Positions 46,831-61,300 of a DNA stretch of 64,000 nt are shown one piece after another. How positions within the stretch are numbered: position 1 is the first letter of the stretch; each line of letters starts with the position of its first letter. Under the pieces are notes generated by a model that was not told where the DNA came from, ran no database searches, and saw only the letters and a program-made list of their open reading frames with translations. The translations under genes and the position numbers were made by a program. The stretch is taken from the NCBI RefSeq assembly GCF_050003625.1, contig NC_134400.1, forward strand, positions 225,596,085 to 225,660,084, in the 5' to 3' direction. Origin of the DNA: Haematobia irritans. Taxonomy: Eukaryota; Arthropoda; Insecta; Diptera; Muscidae.

Positions 46831-46948
46831 TTTTACATAGAAAAGATGTATGAAGACTGAATGATATGTTTTTATATAGATTTTCTATCATAGGTTTTGG
46901 GTTAAACATTCTCCAACATAGGATGGGGGTATATTAACTTTGTCATTC
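46831..46948 (+). repeat. Copy of DNA found downstream of LanA, joined to R1 start
   Basis: 46831-46910 matches 20395-20474 nearly exactly, and 46911-46948 matches the first bases of R1 at 20519-20556, with about 45 bp in between missing. Confidence 0.85.
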
Positions 46949-47765
46949 TTTTTACCTTTTTACCGTAATGGCAAGATGCCAAATCCGGCCAAAACAGTAC
47001 GGAACAACCGTGTTTCTTCAGGAAAGGCAGCAGACGTTTATTCAAACACTCTTTCACGTAAATTTCTTGGTTGACAGTCCCGGAAGCTATGAAAATGCCA
47101 CAAGCCACAGGTACAGATGACTTGCCAAACCAGATATTTCTTTGCGAACTTTGACAGTTTTATGTCCTTGAAAATATCTGCTACCTTTCCCCTTCCTTTT
47201 GCCGTATAAAACTCCTGTCCCGGAAGCTGCTTGTAGTCGGCTTTGACGTAGGTTTCGTCGTCCATTACCACGCAGTCAAATTTCGTCAGCATCGTGTACA
47301 GCCTCCGGGATCGCGCTTTGGCCGTCGTATTTTGTTTATCATCGCGATTTGGAGTGACTACCTTCTTGTAAGTCGATAATCCGGCTCGTTTTTTGGCTCG
47401 ATGCACGGTTGTAGACGATACACCCAGCTTATTTGCGGCATCTCGGAGAGAGAGGTTAGGGTTTCGCTTGAAACTACCGGCAACTCTCTTTGTCGCCTCA
47501 GCGGCTTCCGGTTTTCGATTTCCCCCCGATCCAGACTTCCTGGCTGTCGACAAACGTTCCCCAAACACTTTAATTACATTTGTAACGGTTGATTTGGCAA
47601 CTTTTAGCGATTTTGCCAGCTTTGCGTGCGAGTAGCTCGGATTTTCGCGATGCGCGAGCAAAATGTTGATACGCTGCTCTTCTTGCTTGGACGGCGTTTT
47701 GACAACTGAAGAGTGAATTCCAAAATCAAAATAGAAGCAACATTCTACACACACACACCTTCAAA
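46949..47765 (-). pseudogene. Mariner-like transposase, frameshifted and 3' truncated
   Basis: The minus-strand frame from 47754 encodes paired helix-turn-helix sequence (NPSYSHAKLAKSLKVAKSTV, LSLRDAANKLGVSSTTVHRA), then the first catalytic region FDCVVMDDETYVKADYKQLPG and KKYLVWQVICTCG. A frameshift near 47100-47115 moves the rest to another frame (GIFIASGTVNQEIYVKECLN, SVLFWPDLASCHYG), which has the second catalytic Asp. The gene then ends at foreign sequence at 46948, before the third acidic residue. It belongs to Tc1/mariner, but the exact group cannot be set without the last motif. The ends of the element were not found. Confidence 0.88.
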
Positions 47766-47849
47766 ATTAGGGGTGTTCAGATTTTTTAAATGCAAAATTG
47801 AAAGAAATACGTCAAGTTTATATTGACCAAATTTTGACCGTATTACCAT

Positions 47850-47985
47850 TTATTTGCGACAAACCTTTATATATAGCATCCAACACATTTAACGGATGTG
47901 ATATGGTATCAAAAATTTAGATCTAAAAAGTGGTGCAGGGTATAATATAGTCGGCCCCGCCCGACTTTAGACTTTCCTTACTTGT
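47850..47985 (+). repeat. Repeat R2, tail only
   Basis: GACAAACCTTTATATATAGC to CCCGCCCGACTTTAGACTTT, a second copy of the last 135 bp of R2 (compare 46700-46830). Confidence 0.85.
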
Positions 47986-48314
47986 TGTGTTTGTATGAGT
48001 GCATTCGTTTTTACTATGCGGGATATGCTTTACTCTAAATATTATTGAATTTACCCACCAAACACATATCCCCGAAAAATTCCGAAATATTTTCCCACGA
48101 AAAATCCCCAAAGAAAAAATAATTTTATGTATATAAATTTTATGACAATTTCGGTTTTTTATCTTTGAAAGTTCGCTTCGTTTGTATGAGAGTACATCGA
48201 TTATCAGAATAAGTTTTTTGTTGTTAATTTTTAGGCAAATATATAACTCCAAGCAATAATATGAGTTAGGTCTTTCTCTAACGGAAATTGGAAACGAATG
48301 TTTTCGGTCGACTA
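47986..48314. other. Non-coding, unassigned
   Basis: Nothing recognised between the R2 tail and the A element. Confidence 0.5.
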
Positions 48315-49125
48315 CACGCTCACAAAAAATCGCTTCTGTAACATATACTCCCAAACATATTTTGCTTCAAGCATATACATTTTTGGCTATTGCCCAAACA
48401 TTTATATGTTTGATCTCTTCCAAGCATTTTGCACCCAAAAAAAATTCTCCCAAACAATATTGTGCTCAAAATTTTATTTATTTATTTATATATTTACAAT
48501 CATAATGAATTATGAAAATAAACAGGTAATATAGGTGCTAACAACATAGGTTTTCGACCTGAATGCTCAAAATTTTGTTTCTGCCCAATTGTATATTCCC
48601 CCACATCTTTCTCACTTCCACGAGATTTTTTAGTTCTTAGCACCTTTTTCTGTAATACAAACATTGTAGAAGAAATTATTCAATTGTATGATTTTTTTTA
48701 TTTTAATTTTACCTTTTGCCGGACGGGGATTCGAACAGCGGACCACACAGTTTGTAAGGATCAAAGAAGTAGCTGATCAATTGCCCAAGGAAAAATAAAA
48801 TGTTAATTTTGTAATAACAAGCAACAACCACCAACTTAATTCAATATCGCTCCCTGTTAAATAGCGCTCCAAGCTACTAAACACATATATGTTTATAGGC
48901 TATTTCTAAATTAATATATGTTTGCATCCAAGCATATTATATTTAAAAACATTTTATGTCCCAAACATAATATGTTCTAACATATTAACATATATGTCCC
49001 AAACATGTTATGCTAGTTTATGAACATTATACGCTTGCACTCAAAAATATTGTGTTTAAAAATTTGTGTTCCAAACATATAATGTTTATAGCCAAACATA
49101 TGAAAAACAGTCTTTTTCATCCGTG
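48315..49125 (-). mobile_element. Complete TA-CAC element family A, inverted
   Basis: The element is 811 bp. Starts CACGCTCACAAAAAATCGC (preceded by TA) and ends TTTTTCATCCGTG. It contains SINE2 in reverse (48711-48780). It is shorter than 36447-37422 because part of the right motif array is missing. Confidence 0.83.
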
Positions 49126-50049
49126 TTGGATGTACAAAACAGCTGAATTTATAGAGAATAAATCATCTATTTTTGGCATTTCAGTCGAATGAAAGCGTCG
49201 TTTTATGAATGATAAATTGGCTATAACATATAAAGCTGTGATGTTTCACACTTTCTATACAAACTTTATCCTGTGTGATTGAAGGCGGATATATCCCCAG
49301 AAAATTTCCCAAATCTCGACTTTATCTTCAGCAAAGTCCCCAGATCCCTAAAGTAAAAAAAAAATATCCCAAACCACGAAAAAATAACCATTTGAGGAAA
49401 TATCACCTAAACATTGTTTTTGATTCCCATCAAAAATACTTAAGATAAGTTCCATTTCTGCAAAAAAAAAAAAAATCAGAAAATTTTCACCGCCACACCA
49501 AAAGTTGTATTAACTATTTTCTAACTTATGTTCGTTGACGTAGAAATATTATCACTTAAACTAACACTTTTCTTCAAGTGTAATTGACAGTTAAGTCAAG
49601 ATAGAGCAAGTGAAACTTAAAAGCATTACTATGGTAAATCAAGAAGCGCCTTTTGGCAGCTGTGACAAATCATTTAGAGCAATTGCTGTTACTGTTTTTT
49701 TTTTGTCGTCAATACTCGTAGACATGACAGCAATAGCGTTAGCTCAGATGACAAACGTAGAAACGGCTATCGTTATAACTTTTGGCCTCTTCTACATGAG
49801 TTTCAATGGTAAAGAAAAGTGGCATATTTAAATGTCACATTAGTTCAACAATTTGCAGAGTTCATGTGAATTTCGATTATGACTTTATTTTCAATTCTTC
49901 AATTGTTGTAACTCCGAGAGGACAGCTACTAGTTCAAACCCAAGGGAACATAAAAAGGATAAAGCATAGCCCGTTACATATTAAACCATTATGTAGAGCA
50001 GTCTGACCGATCTTAGATATTTATATTTTCAGTATGATACCCTACACCA
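49126..50049. other. Non-coding, unassigned
   Basis: The ORF at 49610-49831 could encode two hydrophobic stretches (AIAVTVFFLSSILVDMTAIA and ETAIVITFGLFYMSF), but it has no family resemblance I can name and no codon support. Confidence 0.4.
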
Positions 50050-50052
50050 GGG

Positions 50053-50278
50053 AAGGCACCGTGGTGCAATGGTTAACATGACCATCTTGCATACAAAGGG
50101 TCGTAGGTTCAAGACCTACTTCGACGGAACACGAAAAGTTTTTCAGCGGTAGATTATCCCCTCTCAGTTATGCTGGTGACATTTCTGAGAGTTGTGAAAC
50201 GCCGTTCGAACTCGGCTAAAAAAGGAGCTCCCTTGTCATTGAGCTAAACATGGAATCGGGTAGCACTCAGTGATAAAT
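50053..50278 (+). repeat. SINE1, near full length
   Basis: Head GGCACCGTGGTGCAATGG, then B-box region AGGTTCAAGACC. The body has TTATCCCCTCTCAGTTATGC and CTGGTGACATTTCTGAGAG, then TCATTGAGCTAAACATGGAA and AGCACTCAGTGATAA. The TAACC tail is absent. It is the best copy for seeing head and body together. Confidence 0.82.
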
Positions 50279-52756
50279 AAAATGAAGCGTCTATATTACT
50301 TATGTTTGTGGAAGGTGCATATTTATGCATATCAATATTATTATGCCCTGAAATTATAGTTTTATACCACAATAAAAAGCGCGTAAAGTCTGCAAACCAA
50401 TTTTCAACACAGGACCTCAATGAATATTCATGCAATACGTGAAAGAATTAAGATAATTATTGAAAATATACAAATGAACAATACAATGAACCACTTAGCA
50501 AATCCCAATGAATAAATTTCGGAAGTTTGTTAAATGTGACACTCTTAATAGCAAGACTACAAAGTGGAATGGGTACTTTAACTAGGATTGAATGAAAGGA
50601 GTATAGAGCAACAGGTAGCCGTTCAATGTATGGGCCAATTACAAGGTAACAGGTTTATTTCTTATTTAAAATTGCTGTAACTGAAACTCACAAAAATACT
50701 TTAAATGGTAGTGGAAATTTTTTCTGTTTTTGCTTCTTCAAAATCGAAACTGCCACAGTATCTGCATGAGTTTAACTGACAACTAGCAGATAGTCGTAGT
50801 CAGACACAAACATGAATATAATGTAACACCGTGGTGTACATAAATTCAAATTTTGGTGGAAAGGATAATACCTCCATGTATGGTGAAGAGTTTTCACATT
50901 CAAACTCTTCACCATACATGGAGGTATGAAAAGTTGACACTTCCCCTTAGATACTGGTGGTAGTTCTAAACGTGTAGAATGGCTAATACCAATTGACTCC
51001 ATCCTTGGTCACTGTCATTGGACGCAATTGTTTCCCTGTAGCATTACCAAGAACTAGTTCAAATTGCACTCAGAGGAGAAACATGATTGTCATAATCATA
51101 TTCGAAAATAGTATGGCAGGAGCGAGCATGTAAAATTTTCACCTGCACCATGTTGGTGCACTGAACATAGTGCTAGGAAAACAAAACCATGGTCCTCATC
51201 TAAAATATTATGGAATTCATAAAAAGAATTTTGTTTAAATTAAAAGAAAATTGACTCCATATAAAATGTTATGGTATTCGTAAAAAAGTTTTTCTCCCAG
51301 TTAAAAGAACATCACCTAAAATGGTATGATCTACAAGAAAATGATCTAGTTGATAGATCAGTGTACCTGCCCAATAATATCTATTCTCGGCAGTGTTTTG
51401 TAGAATTGGGGATGATAATTCCAAGCGGAAAAAATCATGTCGGGACTCTGGGCATGCCCCAACATCAAAGCTGAATATCCATGGAAAGAGGCTTTGCTAT
51501 GTATTTGGAGGAGGAGAACATCCCTCTCTGATTTTTTAGCTTCTGCTGTGGAAAATATTCAATAATTTAAAGATAGGGATAAATCACCCTATTCACTGTG
51601 CATTCAGTTCATATGACTATGACTTAAGTTTTTGCAGTCGAATGTTTCATTTCATTTTCATTGAAAAAAGATCGTGACAAATTTAACCTAATGCCTGCAA
51701 ATTATACAAGAAAAAAAACTACAACGGCGATGTGGAGAACTGAAGATAGAAATTTGGCTTACATAAAACTCCAAACATCGAGATACGTTTCCTTTGTTTT
51801 TGTTTATTTGTATTTGACCACATCGTTTTTACAACTAAATGAATATGGTAAAATTAAGCTTAGGTAATTGGAATAGGTACCTACAGAGTAAGAGTACTGG
51901 GGTGTTTGTAATCGTTGGCTTAGACATTGGATATTGCATTTAAGGAGGTGAGTTAATAAACACCAAAATATTGGTAATTTACCAATTGCTGTCAAACCTC
52001 CACACTCCAACTCCCCTTGTCTTCATGTTTTCAGACAGTCTACTTGTCGATCCTAAGAGATGACTTGTGTTTTAATGTTGTCAATGAATTTGGCAAAAAG
52101 GTAACATTTTGTACTGCTCAAGGAGATACCAGGCATTAGTATAATGCCTGCAACGGCGCTTTTTGGAATGTAAGCCCCACAAGTCTGGAGTGTAGCAATG
52201 CGACGACAAGTAGTAATTGCTGACAGTTGAATGCGCGTTGCATGTCAAAATTTGACGCAAAAGATAAATGATTCTTGTAGCGCATGAAGTGAACACTGCT
52301 GGCGAATATTTGGCCCGGTGTAAAATACTCCAACAATACCGAACATGACCTTTTGCTAAATCCACCATACTTTAAACTTTTCCTATACCAATGTTATCAT
52401 AGATTCCCAATAATAAAAATAAACAAAATTTGCAAAATTCTGTGGACACTTTAATAATTTATACTGTCCGATATTTTTCATGGACAAGGAGTAGACAGAC
52501 GAATCACTTACAAATGGCGAAATAGTAAATCTTATCTCGTGGTTTTCCTATTCCAGTAATAAATGCGGGTAGATTGTCTGCTTGTTTTTAATTTTTGAGG
52601 AAGAGAATAAACAAGACATATCCATACAATAGGATAGGTTGAGAAAAAGTTGACAAATTTAAATTCGGAATGATATGTTACATTTAATTATCATAGCAAT
52701 AATTAAGGAAGCGCTAACGGCTCTCTTAGAAATTACAAATTTTTTAATTGATAAAC
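50279..52756. other. Non-coding, unassigned, with one perfect hairpin
   Basis: No gene recognised. The 25-bp perfect inverted repeat at 50869-50926 is listed separately. Short ORFs here (51271-51474, 51661-51867, 52081-52368) show no motifs. Confidence 0.5.
50869..50926. repeat. Perfect 25-bp hairpin with 8-nt loop
   Basis: Arms 50869-50893 and 50902-50926 are exact reverse complements; the loop is TCACATTC. Flanks outside the arms do not pair. Confidence 0.9.
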
Positions 52757-55007
<2,251 letters not shown>

Positions 55008-55593
55008 AAAATAGGAGATAAAATTCAACTTAGTAATTGATTGTATCTATAAGGTTTTGTAATCAAAATCTACTGATACTCATAGCCAAGATTCAACCAA
55101 TTTCAATTAAAATATAAATAAATAGTGTTGTCCTTGGACTTCACTAACAGTGAACCCACCAGGAAGAAACATTTTGGTTAATTGTAGAAAATTTAAATTA
55201 TTTATATTAATCTGATCTGAATTAATTTTTTTCACTTGTGAAAGAAAATTTTGTAGTTTTAGGGATAAATTGGAGTTCAAAATTTGTAGAATGTCATTAG
55301 TGCTATACGAAGTTCAAGATGGGTGCATTTGTAGTAAAATTTACAAATTTAAAGAAATACTTAACTATTTTGTGAGAAGTACGAATTTAGTAAATCTTTA
55401 TGCTTCATTTGTGTATAACTTTTTCTTGTTTTTTAGTTCATTTAACTAACGTACGCAAACAATTATTAGAGTAAAGGAAATTTTCCCCAAACATAATAAT
55501 TCCATGAACTAAAATAAAGTTAAATTGGCTTTAGTGAAATAGGGGGTTCACTTTTTTTGAGTTTTGGTGTTCCTTAACTCACAAATTACCATA
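55008..55593. other. Non-coding; possible decayed element
   Basis: AGTGAACCC at about 55149 and inverse GGGTTCACT at about 55547 may be ends of an old element; the match is only nine bases. Nothing else seen. Confidence 0.4.
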
Positions 55594-55929
55594 CACGCAA
55601 AGAAAAAAAACGTTTGGAAAACGTGTACCGTTTTTCTTTTGTTAGAGGTTTTTTAATTGCTTCGAAAAGTATACACTTTTATCACCAAAAAAATTCGTTT
55701 GTGACAAAATTTTTATTCTTTCAATAAAAAAAGTTATTTCTGAACCAACAACACAGTCCGTTTCGTTTATATCAAACACTGTTCTTTTCAAAATTTTGGT
55801 CTTTAATAAGACACATTTTACAGTTCATAGTAAAAACTTAATATAGTAGAATGTAATGTTGAACATTTGTTCGGAATCTTCCGACCATATCTGGAGTATA
55901 TGTACAAAAAAAAAAAAAAAAAAAAAAAA

Positions 55930-56008
55930 CTTTGGTCGAGGCAGGGATCGAACCCACGACCCTTGGCATGCAAGTCGAACGTAGCAACCACTGCTCCACG
56001 GTGCCCAA
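55930..56008 (-). repeat. SINE1 head within element B
   Basis: GGGATCGAACCCACGACC is the reversed B-box region; CCACTGCTCCACGGTGCC is the reversed start. Confidence 0.78.
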
Positions 56009-56111
56009 CTAAATGTATTTTTCTGTTAAATAAACTTTGTTTAATCGGCTCGTGGACGCCGCAAGCTATGCTATATAAATATAACTTATATGGGTAATTA
56101 TCTATTGATGA

Positions 56112-56193
56112 CAATAACGGCTACATGGCTCAGTGGATAGTGTGTTGGCTTACAACTTGCATGGTCCGCGGTTCGATTCTCCGTCCAGGCGAA
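56112..56193 (+). repeat. SINE2 tRNA-like module within element B
   Basis: TGGCTCAGTGG (A box) and GGTTCGATTCT (B box), 81 bp, head to head with the SINE1 fragment 100 bp upstream. Confidence 0.78.
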
Positions 56194-56713
56194 AGGTAAA
56201 AAAACATTTTAAAATTTCTAAAAACGTATAATTTCTTCTACATTGTTTGTGTTATAGAAAAAGGTGCTAAGAACTAAAAAACTTTGTGGAAGTGAGAAAG
56301 AGTGAGAGAAAATGCAATTAGCCAGAAAATTTTATTTTGAGTTAGTCTTTATGAAATTGTTTTTACATCCTGGAAAAGAATAAACGTTTATAACAAAAAG
56401 TATATACTTTTCTTCCAAATACACTTCCTTTCAACGAAAAGCAAATGAGAAACGAACTTTGTTTGTCTAAAATTTCGTTTGGGAGGAAAGAATTATTTTT
56501 TTGCGTGTAGGCTGCCACAAATTTCTCAACAAAATAACAATGAAGGAAGACACCTATATACGAGTATATCGAAGAAACTTAAAAATATTTAAACTTAATA
56601 TATACACAAGATTTCCTACTTCAATATGTCATATATCACTTTTGTGATACCTGATTGTAAATTACTCCAATTACGGTAATCACAATACAAATAAGAATAT
56701 CAGTGCCAATTGG

Positions 56714-56775
56714 GTGCCACCGTGGTGCAATGGTTAGCATGGTCGCCTTACATATACAGGGTCGTGGGTCGAAAC
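56714..56775 (+). repeat. SINE1 head fragment
   Basis: GTGCCACCGTGGTGCAATGG, then TTAGCATGGTCGCC and GGGTCGTGGG. The B box is altered and the body is absent. Confidence 0.7.
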
Positions 56776-56955
56776 TGGGTTTTAACCCAAATTTAAAAAT
56801 ATCTCATTTTGAAGTTTTTGGTTGCTTTGAAACAAGTTTTTTCTTCCAAAGAAAAATTTTAGAATGTCATTACATTCACACTCCATTAAATCATTTGCCG
56901 ACGGCAATATACCGCAGTGGTGTAATTGGAAAGCAAAAATGTTTCTAATATTTCT

Positions 56956-57823
<868 letters not shown>

Positions 57824-57825
57824 TA

Positions 57826-59878
57826 CACACAAAAAATTATCACGAAAATTTTTTCAATTAAACACTTAATTGAATTTGGAAACGGATTCAATTAATATGT
57901 TAATTGATTCAATTAATTATTTAATCAAATCCGAATAAAACCCAATTAAAAAAATGATTGATATTTGTTACGTTTCCAATTAAAATATTAATTGATTCAA
58001 TCAATTTGTTAATCAATTCGGAAATAATTTTCAATTACAAACGTGATTGAAAATTTTTCCGGTTCCAATTACACATGTGATTGATCCAATCACCTTTGTG
58101 ATTGAAATTGAATAATTTTGAGCAATGGAAAGAGCGAAAAGAGAACAAGAGAATTGGTATTTATTCAACAATGTATGACGGAGAGATCAGTCTGTGGAAG
58201 TAACTCGTAACGAACGGTTGGGTTTTTGTTTTTCGCGTAAATTGAAAAACATGATTGGCGACATTCTGTCTGCTGCATACAAAATGTGTGCATAAATATT
58301 TTGAAATAAATAAAGTGTTCAACAACAAATGGCCACGTGGTAAAGGTTTGAAAAAAAATTACCTGTGTTTTGTGGTATTGTAAAAATGGAAAACAATCTA
58401 CGTTTATTAAAGGTAAGAAATTGTGAAATGTGAATACCGTTTTCCATTGAAGCCTGTTTACATTAAATGGACTAAAATAATATATTTTTTATTCATTTCT
58501 TTTAGTGACCAATTTTATTTCGTGAAATTTACATATCAATCCCATCAACTCCATCCTTTTATCAAATATATAAGAATATGTTTGCAATCAAAAAGTGGGT
58601 ACAGTATTGATCTTTTAAAATTATAATTTTTTTCACTCCTAGTTTTCTTAAAACCGGTATGAGTTTGTTGGAAGATTCACCATGAAGTTGTGAAGTACCG
58701 TTGACATTAAATTGCATTTTTGTTTTCCTGCCTTTTCCAGTTTGAACCCAAGTAGAGAGCAGTATATCTGATATATAAACTAATGATCTGAATTATGTAA
58801 TGGTAAAAAAGTTCTTTCTTTTAGAAAATATGAAAAATATCCGAAAATAATAAAAATCTTTTTCCATTTATATTTTTGAAGAATTTGCAAAGTATCATTA
58901 ATATAATACCAAATATTACATTGCTTTCCCATTATGTTTGTCTTTGATTGGTTCAAATTTTAATAGACGATTTCAATGTGTTGAAATTTTGGAAAGGAAT
59001 TGTTAAGTTTTAATTGAACAAAATTAAATTTGAATTATTCTGTTTACTTTCAGAAAAACTAATTTAGCTTACAGGCTGCTGATTTATTGGAAATCTAGGC
59101 GCATCTACATATTAGAAGGAACATGCTGACTTGGTTATTATGATAAAGAAGATAATGATTAACATAGTTTATTTTTTCACCCTATAGTTGTTATTGATAG
59201 TAATTGTATGTGTAAGTTATGTTAGAACAGAACACAAATGACAAGAACCAAGTTTATTTGTCTATTGCGTAATTCAAAAAATAATAAAATATTAAATACG
59301 TTTTATTACCTATTCTTTTTTCTCTTTCTTCTTATTTACGACAACTGAATAGTTTAGTTTTCTTTTGTAACAAACAGTATATGCTTAAACACCGACAGGT
59401 GCATATGATCTAGTTATCAGGCACCTTTAAAGTATATTTTGTAAATTTATTTATAAAATAATTTGCAAATAAAATAAAAATAAAATAAATATGTTTTATT
59501 TCAAATAAAACTAAATACGATTTTGGGGTCGCAATATATAAATTTTTTGTTTGAAATTTATAGCCAATTTCAATTAATTATTTAATTGAATGAATCAACT
59601 AGTTGACTGATTTTTGTAGCGAAATTAATTTTTAATTGATTCAATGAAAACTGTGATTGAGTTTTATGTTAAAAATCAATCAGGTTTTTAATTGATTCAA
59701 TCACACAATTAATTGATTCCGTGACAAAAGTCAATTAAATTTTTAATTGAAAATCGTATTGGTTTTCAATCAAAATGGGTGATTGATACTATCATTTTCG
59801 TGATTGAAGACATTTCAATTAAAAAAATGATTGAATCCGCGATTTTCGTGATTGAAATCAAAAAAAAAATTTTGTGTG
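57826..59878. mobile_element. Long TA-CAC element with palindrome arrays at both ends
   Basis: The element is 2053 bp with TA at 57824-57825 and 59879-59880; ends CACACAAAAAATT and AATTTTGTGTG. The left array (57850-58110) has nine hyphenated palindromes of the form YCAATYA-N6-8-TRATTGR about 30 bp apart. The right array (59560-59870) has a similar set. The middle 1.4 kb has no transposase; ATG at 58387 opens nine codons up to a GTAAGA donor, possibly a leftover first exon. Confidence 0.8.
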
Positions 59879-59880
59879 TA

Positions 59881-60147
59881 GTTACTACGATTTGAATGCA
59901 TTGAAAATATTTGGAAAAATGCCCACACATTGTTACAAAACCACAAAAACAACAACACAATTTAAATAGTGTCAAATAATTCTTTGCAAAATCACTTTTT
60001 TTTTGGAAACCGTTACATTTCTGGGTAAAGAGCTAAGTGTGTTTGGCTTTTTTAGCGTCGGTGTGTTTGCAATAGTGTACATAGGCGTATTTATTATTCA
60101 AATATCTTTTATTTGTGCATGATTGATTGCTCCCGCTAATTTAAAAG
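59881..60147. other. Sequence between element and Tc1 transposase
   Basis: Likely 5' flank of the Tc1-type gene. No inverted end was identified that matches DNA downstream of 61129. Confidence 0.4.
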
Positions 60148-61129
60148 ATGCCAGGGAAACGAGTTAGTGAAGACATAATTCAATTGGTTTATTTTAATTA
60201 TTATAAAAGGAAAACACCAAAAGAATTGGCTGAAATGTTTTCCTTAAAGCTTAGAACGGTATATAACATCTTAAGCCGTGTTGAAAAGAAGGGAAGACTT
60301 GAGTTAAAACAGTCAACAGGCAGACCAAAAAAGCTAAGCAGACGTGATGAAAGAAAAATTTTAAAAACCATTTACGATAACCCACATTCTAACACGAGAG
60401 GATTAGCCCAACAGTTGAAAAATGATTGTACAGTGGATGTTTCACACGAAACCGTTCGGAAAGTGCTTTTAAAGCACAAGCACTCGTCCCGAGTTTCCAC
60501 GAAAAACCATTGCTTTCTGCTCAGAATGTGGAAAAAACGCTTAAATTTGCTACAGAACACCTAAAACTACCAACAGAATACTGGGATGACGTATTTTTTT
60601 GTAAAGAGAAGAAAATGATGTTGTACTATCACGATGGACCACAAAAAGTTTGGCGAAAACCACTTTCAGCTTTGGAAAAGAAAAATATTATTCCCACAGT
60701 GAAGTTTGGCAAGCTCTCGGTAATGGTTTGGGGCTGTATATCTAGCAAAGGTGTTGGAGAAATAAAAATTTTAGACGAAATTATGACCAAAGAAGTGTAC
60801 CTTGATATTTTTAAGGGAGAACTAAAAGCCAGTGTCCAAAAATTCGGATTTGTTGACCCAGATAATTCGCAAAAACTTAAATACAAACACAAATCATATT
60901 TGTGTAGAATCTGGCTACTATATAATTGCAGCAAAGTTATTGATACTCCAGCCATATAAAGAAAAAGGTTGGACAAAGATCTCCCAAGAATAAAAATTAG
61001 CTTATCAGATTTATTAAAGAAGAATGGCCAAAAATACCAGAGGAATATAACATGCCAAAGTTGATTAGCTCCATGCGTAGACGTCTGCAAGCTGTAGTTG
61101 ATGCTCGAGGTGGGCACACCAAATATTAA
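60148..61129 (+). pseudogene. Tc1-type (DD34E family) transposase, inactive
   Basis: ATG 60148 starts MPGKRVSEDIIQLVYFNYYK, with a paired-like helix-turn-helix (ELAEMFSLKLRTVYNILSRV) and a GRPKKLS hook. A frameshift near 60490 moves coding to the frame that reads PLLSAQNVEKTLKFATEHLK, YWDDVFFCKEKK (first Asp region) and SVMVWGCISSKG. Second Asp is in DPDNSQKLKYKHK. At about 60953, after KVIDTPA, the stretch that should hold the DLNPIE-type motif with the catalytic Glu is missing. The C-terminus resumes in another frame (LIRFIKEEWPKIPEEYNMPK to GGHTKY and a stop at 61129), with one further stop at about 61000. About 330 codons overall, normal for Tc1. No terminal repeats found. Confidence 0.9.
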
Positions 61130-61300
61130 GATGGAAGCGGCTGATATAAGTAGAAAATCCAACAAAACCCCATTTTTACAAACATTTAATTGACACCAAA
61201 AAATCGTGAATTGTTTTTTAATTTCTTTACATTTTTATTTGTTGAAGTTAACAATTATTTATTTAAACTGTATTTTAGTTGTAAGGGTATATACCATGTA

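Larger units (their letters stand above)
55594..56517 (+). mobile_element. Complete TA-CAC element family B
   Basis: The element is 924 bp with TA at 55592-55593 and 56518-56519; ends CACGCAAAGAAAAAAAACG and TTATTTTTTTGCGTG. It carries SINE1 head reversed (55930-56008) and SINE2 forward (56112-56193), then GAAAAAGGTGCTAAGAACTA. No protein. This is the reference copy for family B. Confidence 0.88.

Noticed and set aside
47393..47635. Plus-strand ORFs opposite the mariner-like transposase
   Set aside because: Antisense shadows of the minus-strand transposase frame.
49610..49831. 73-residue ORF with hydrophobic stretches
   Set aside because: No recognisable family, no splice or promoter support, and such ORFs are expected in AT-rich DNA of this length.
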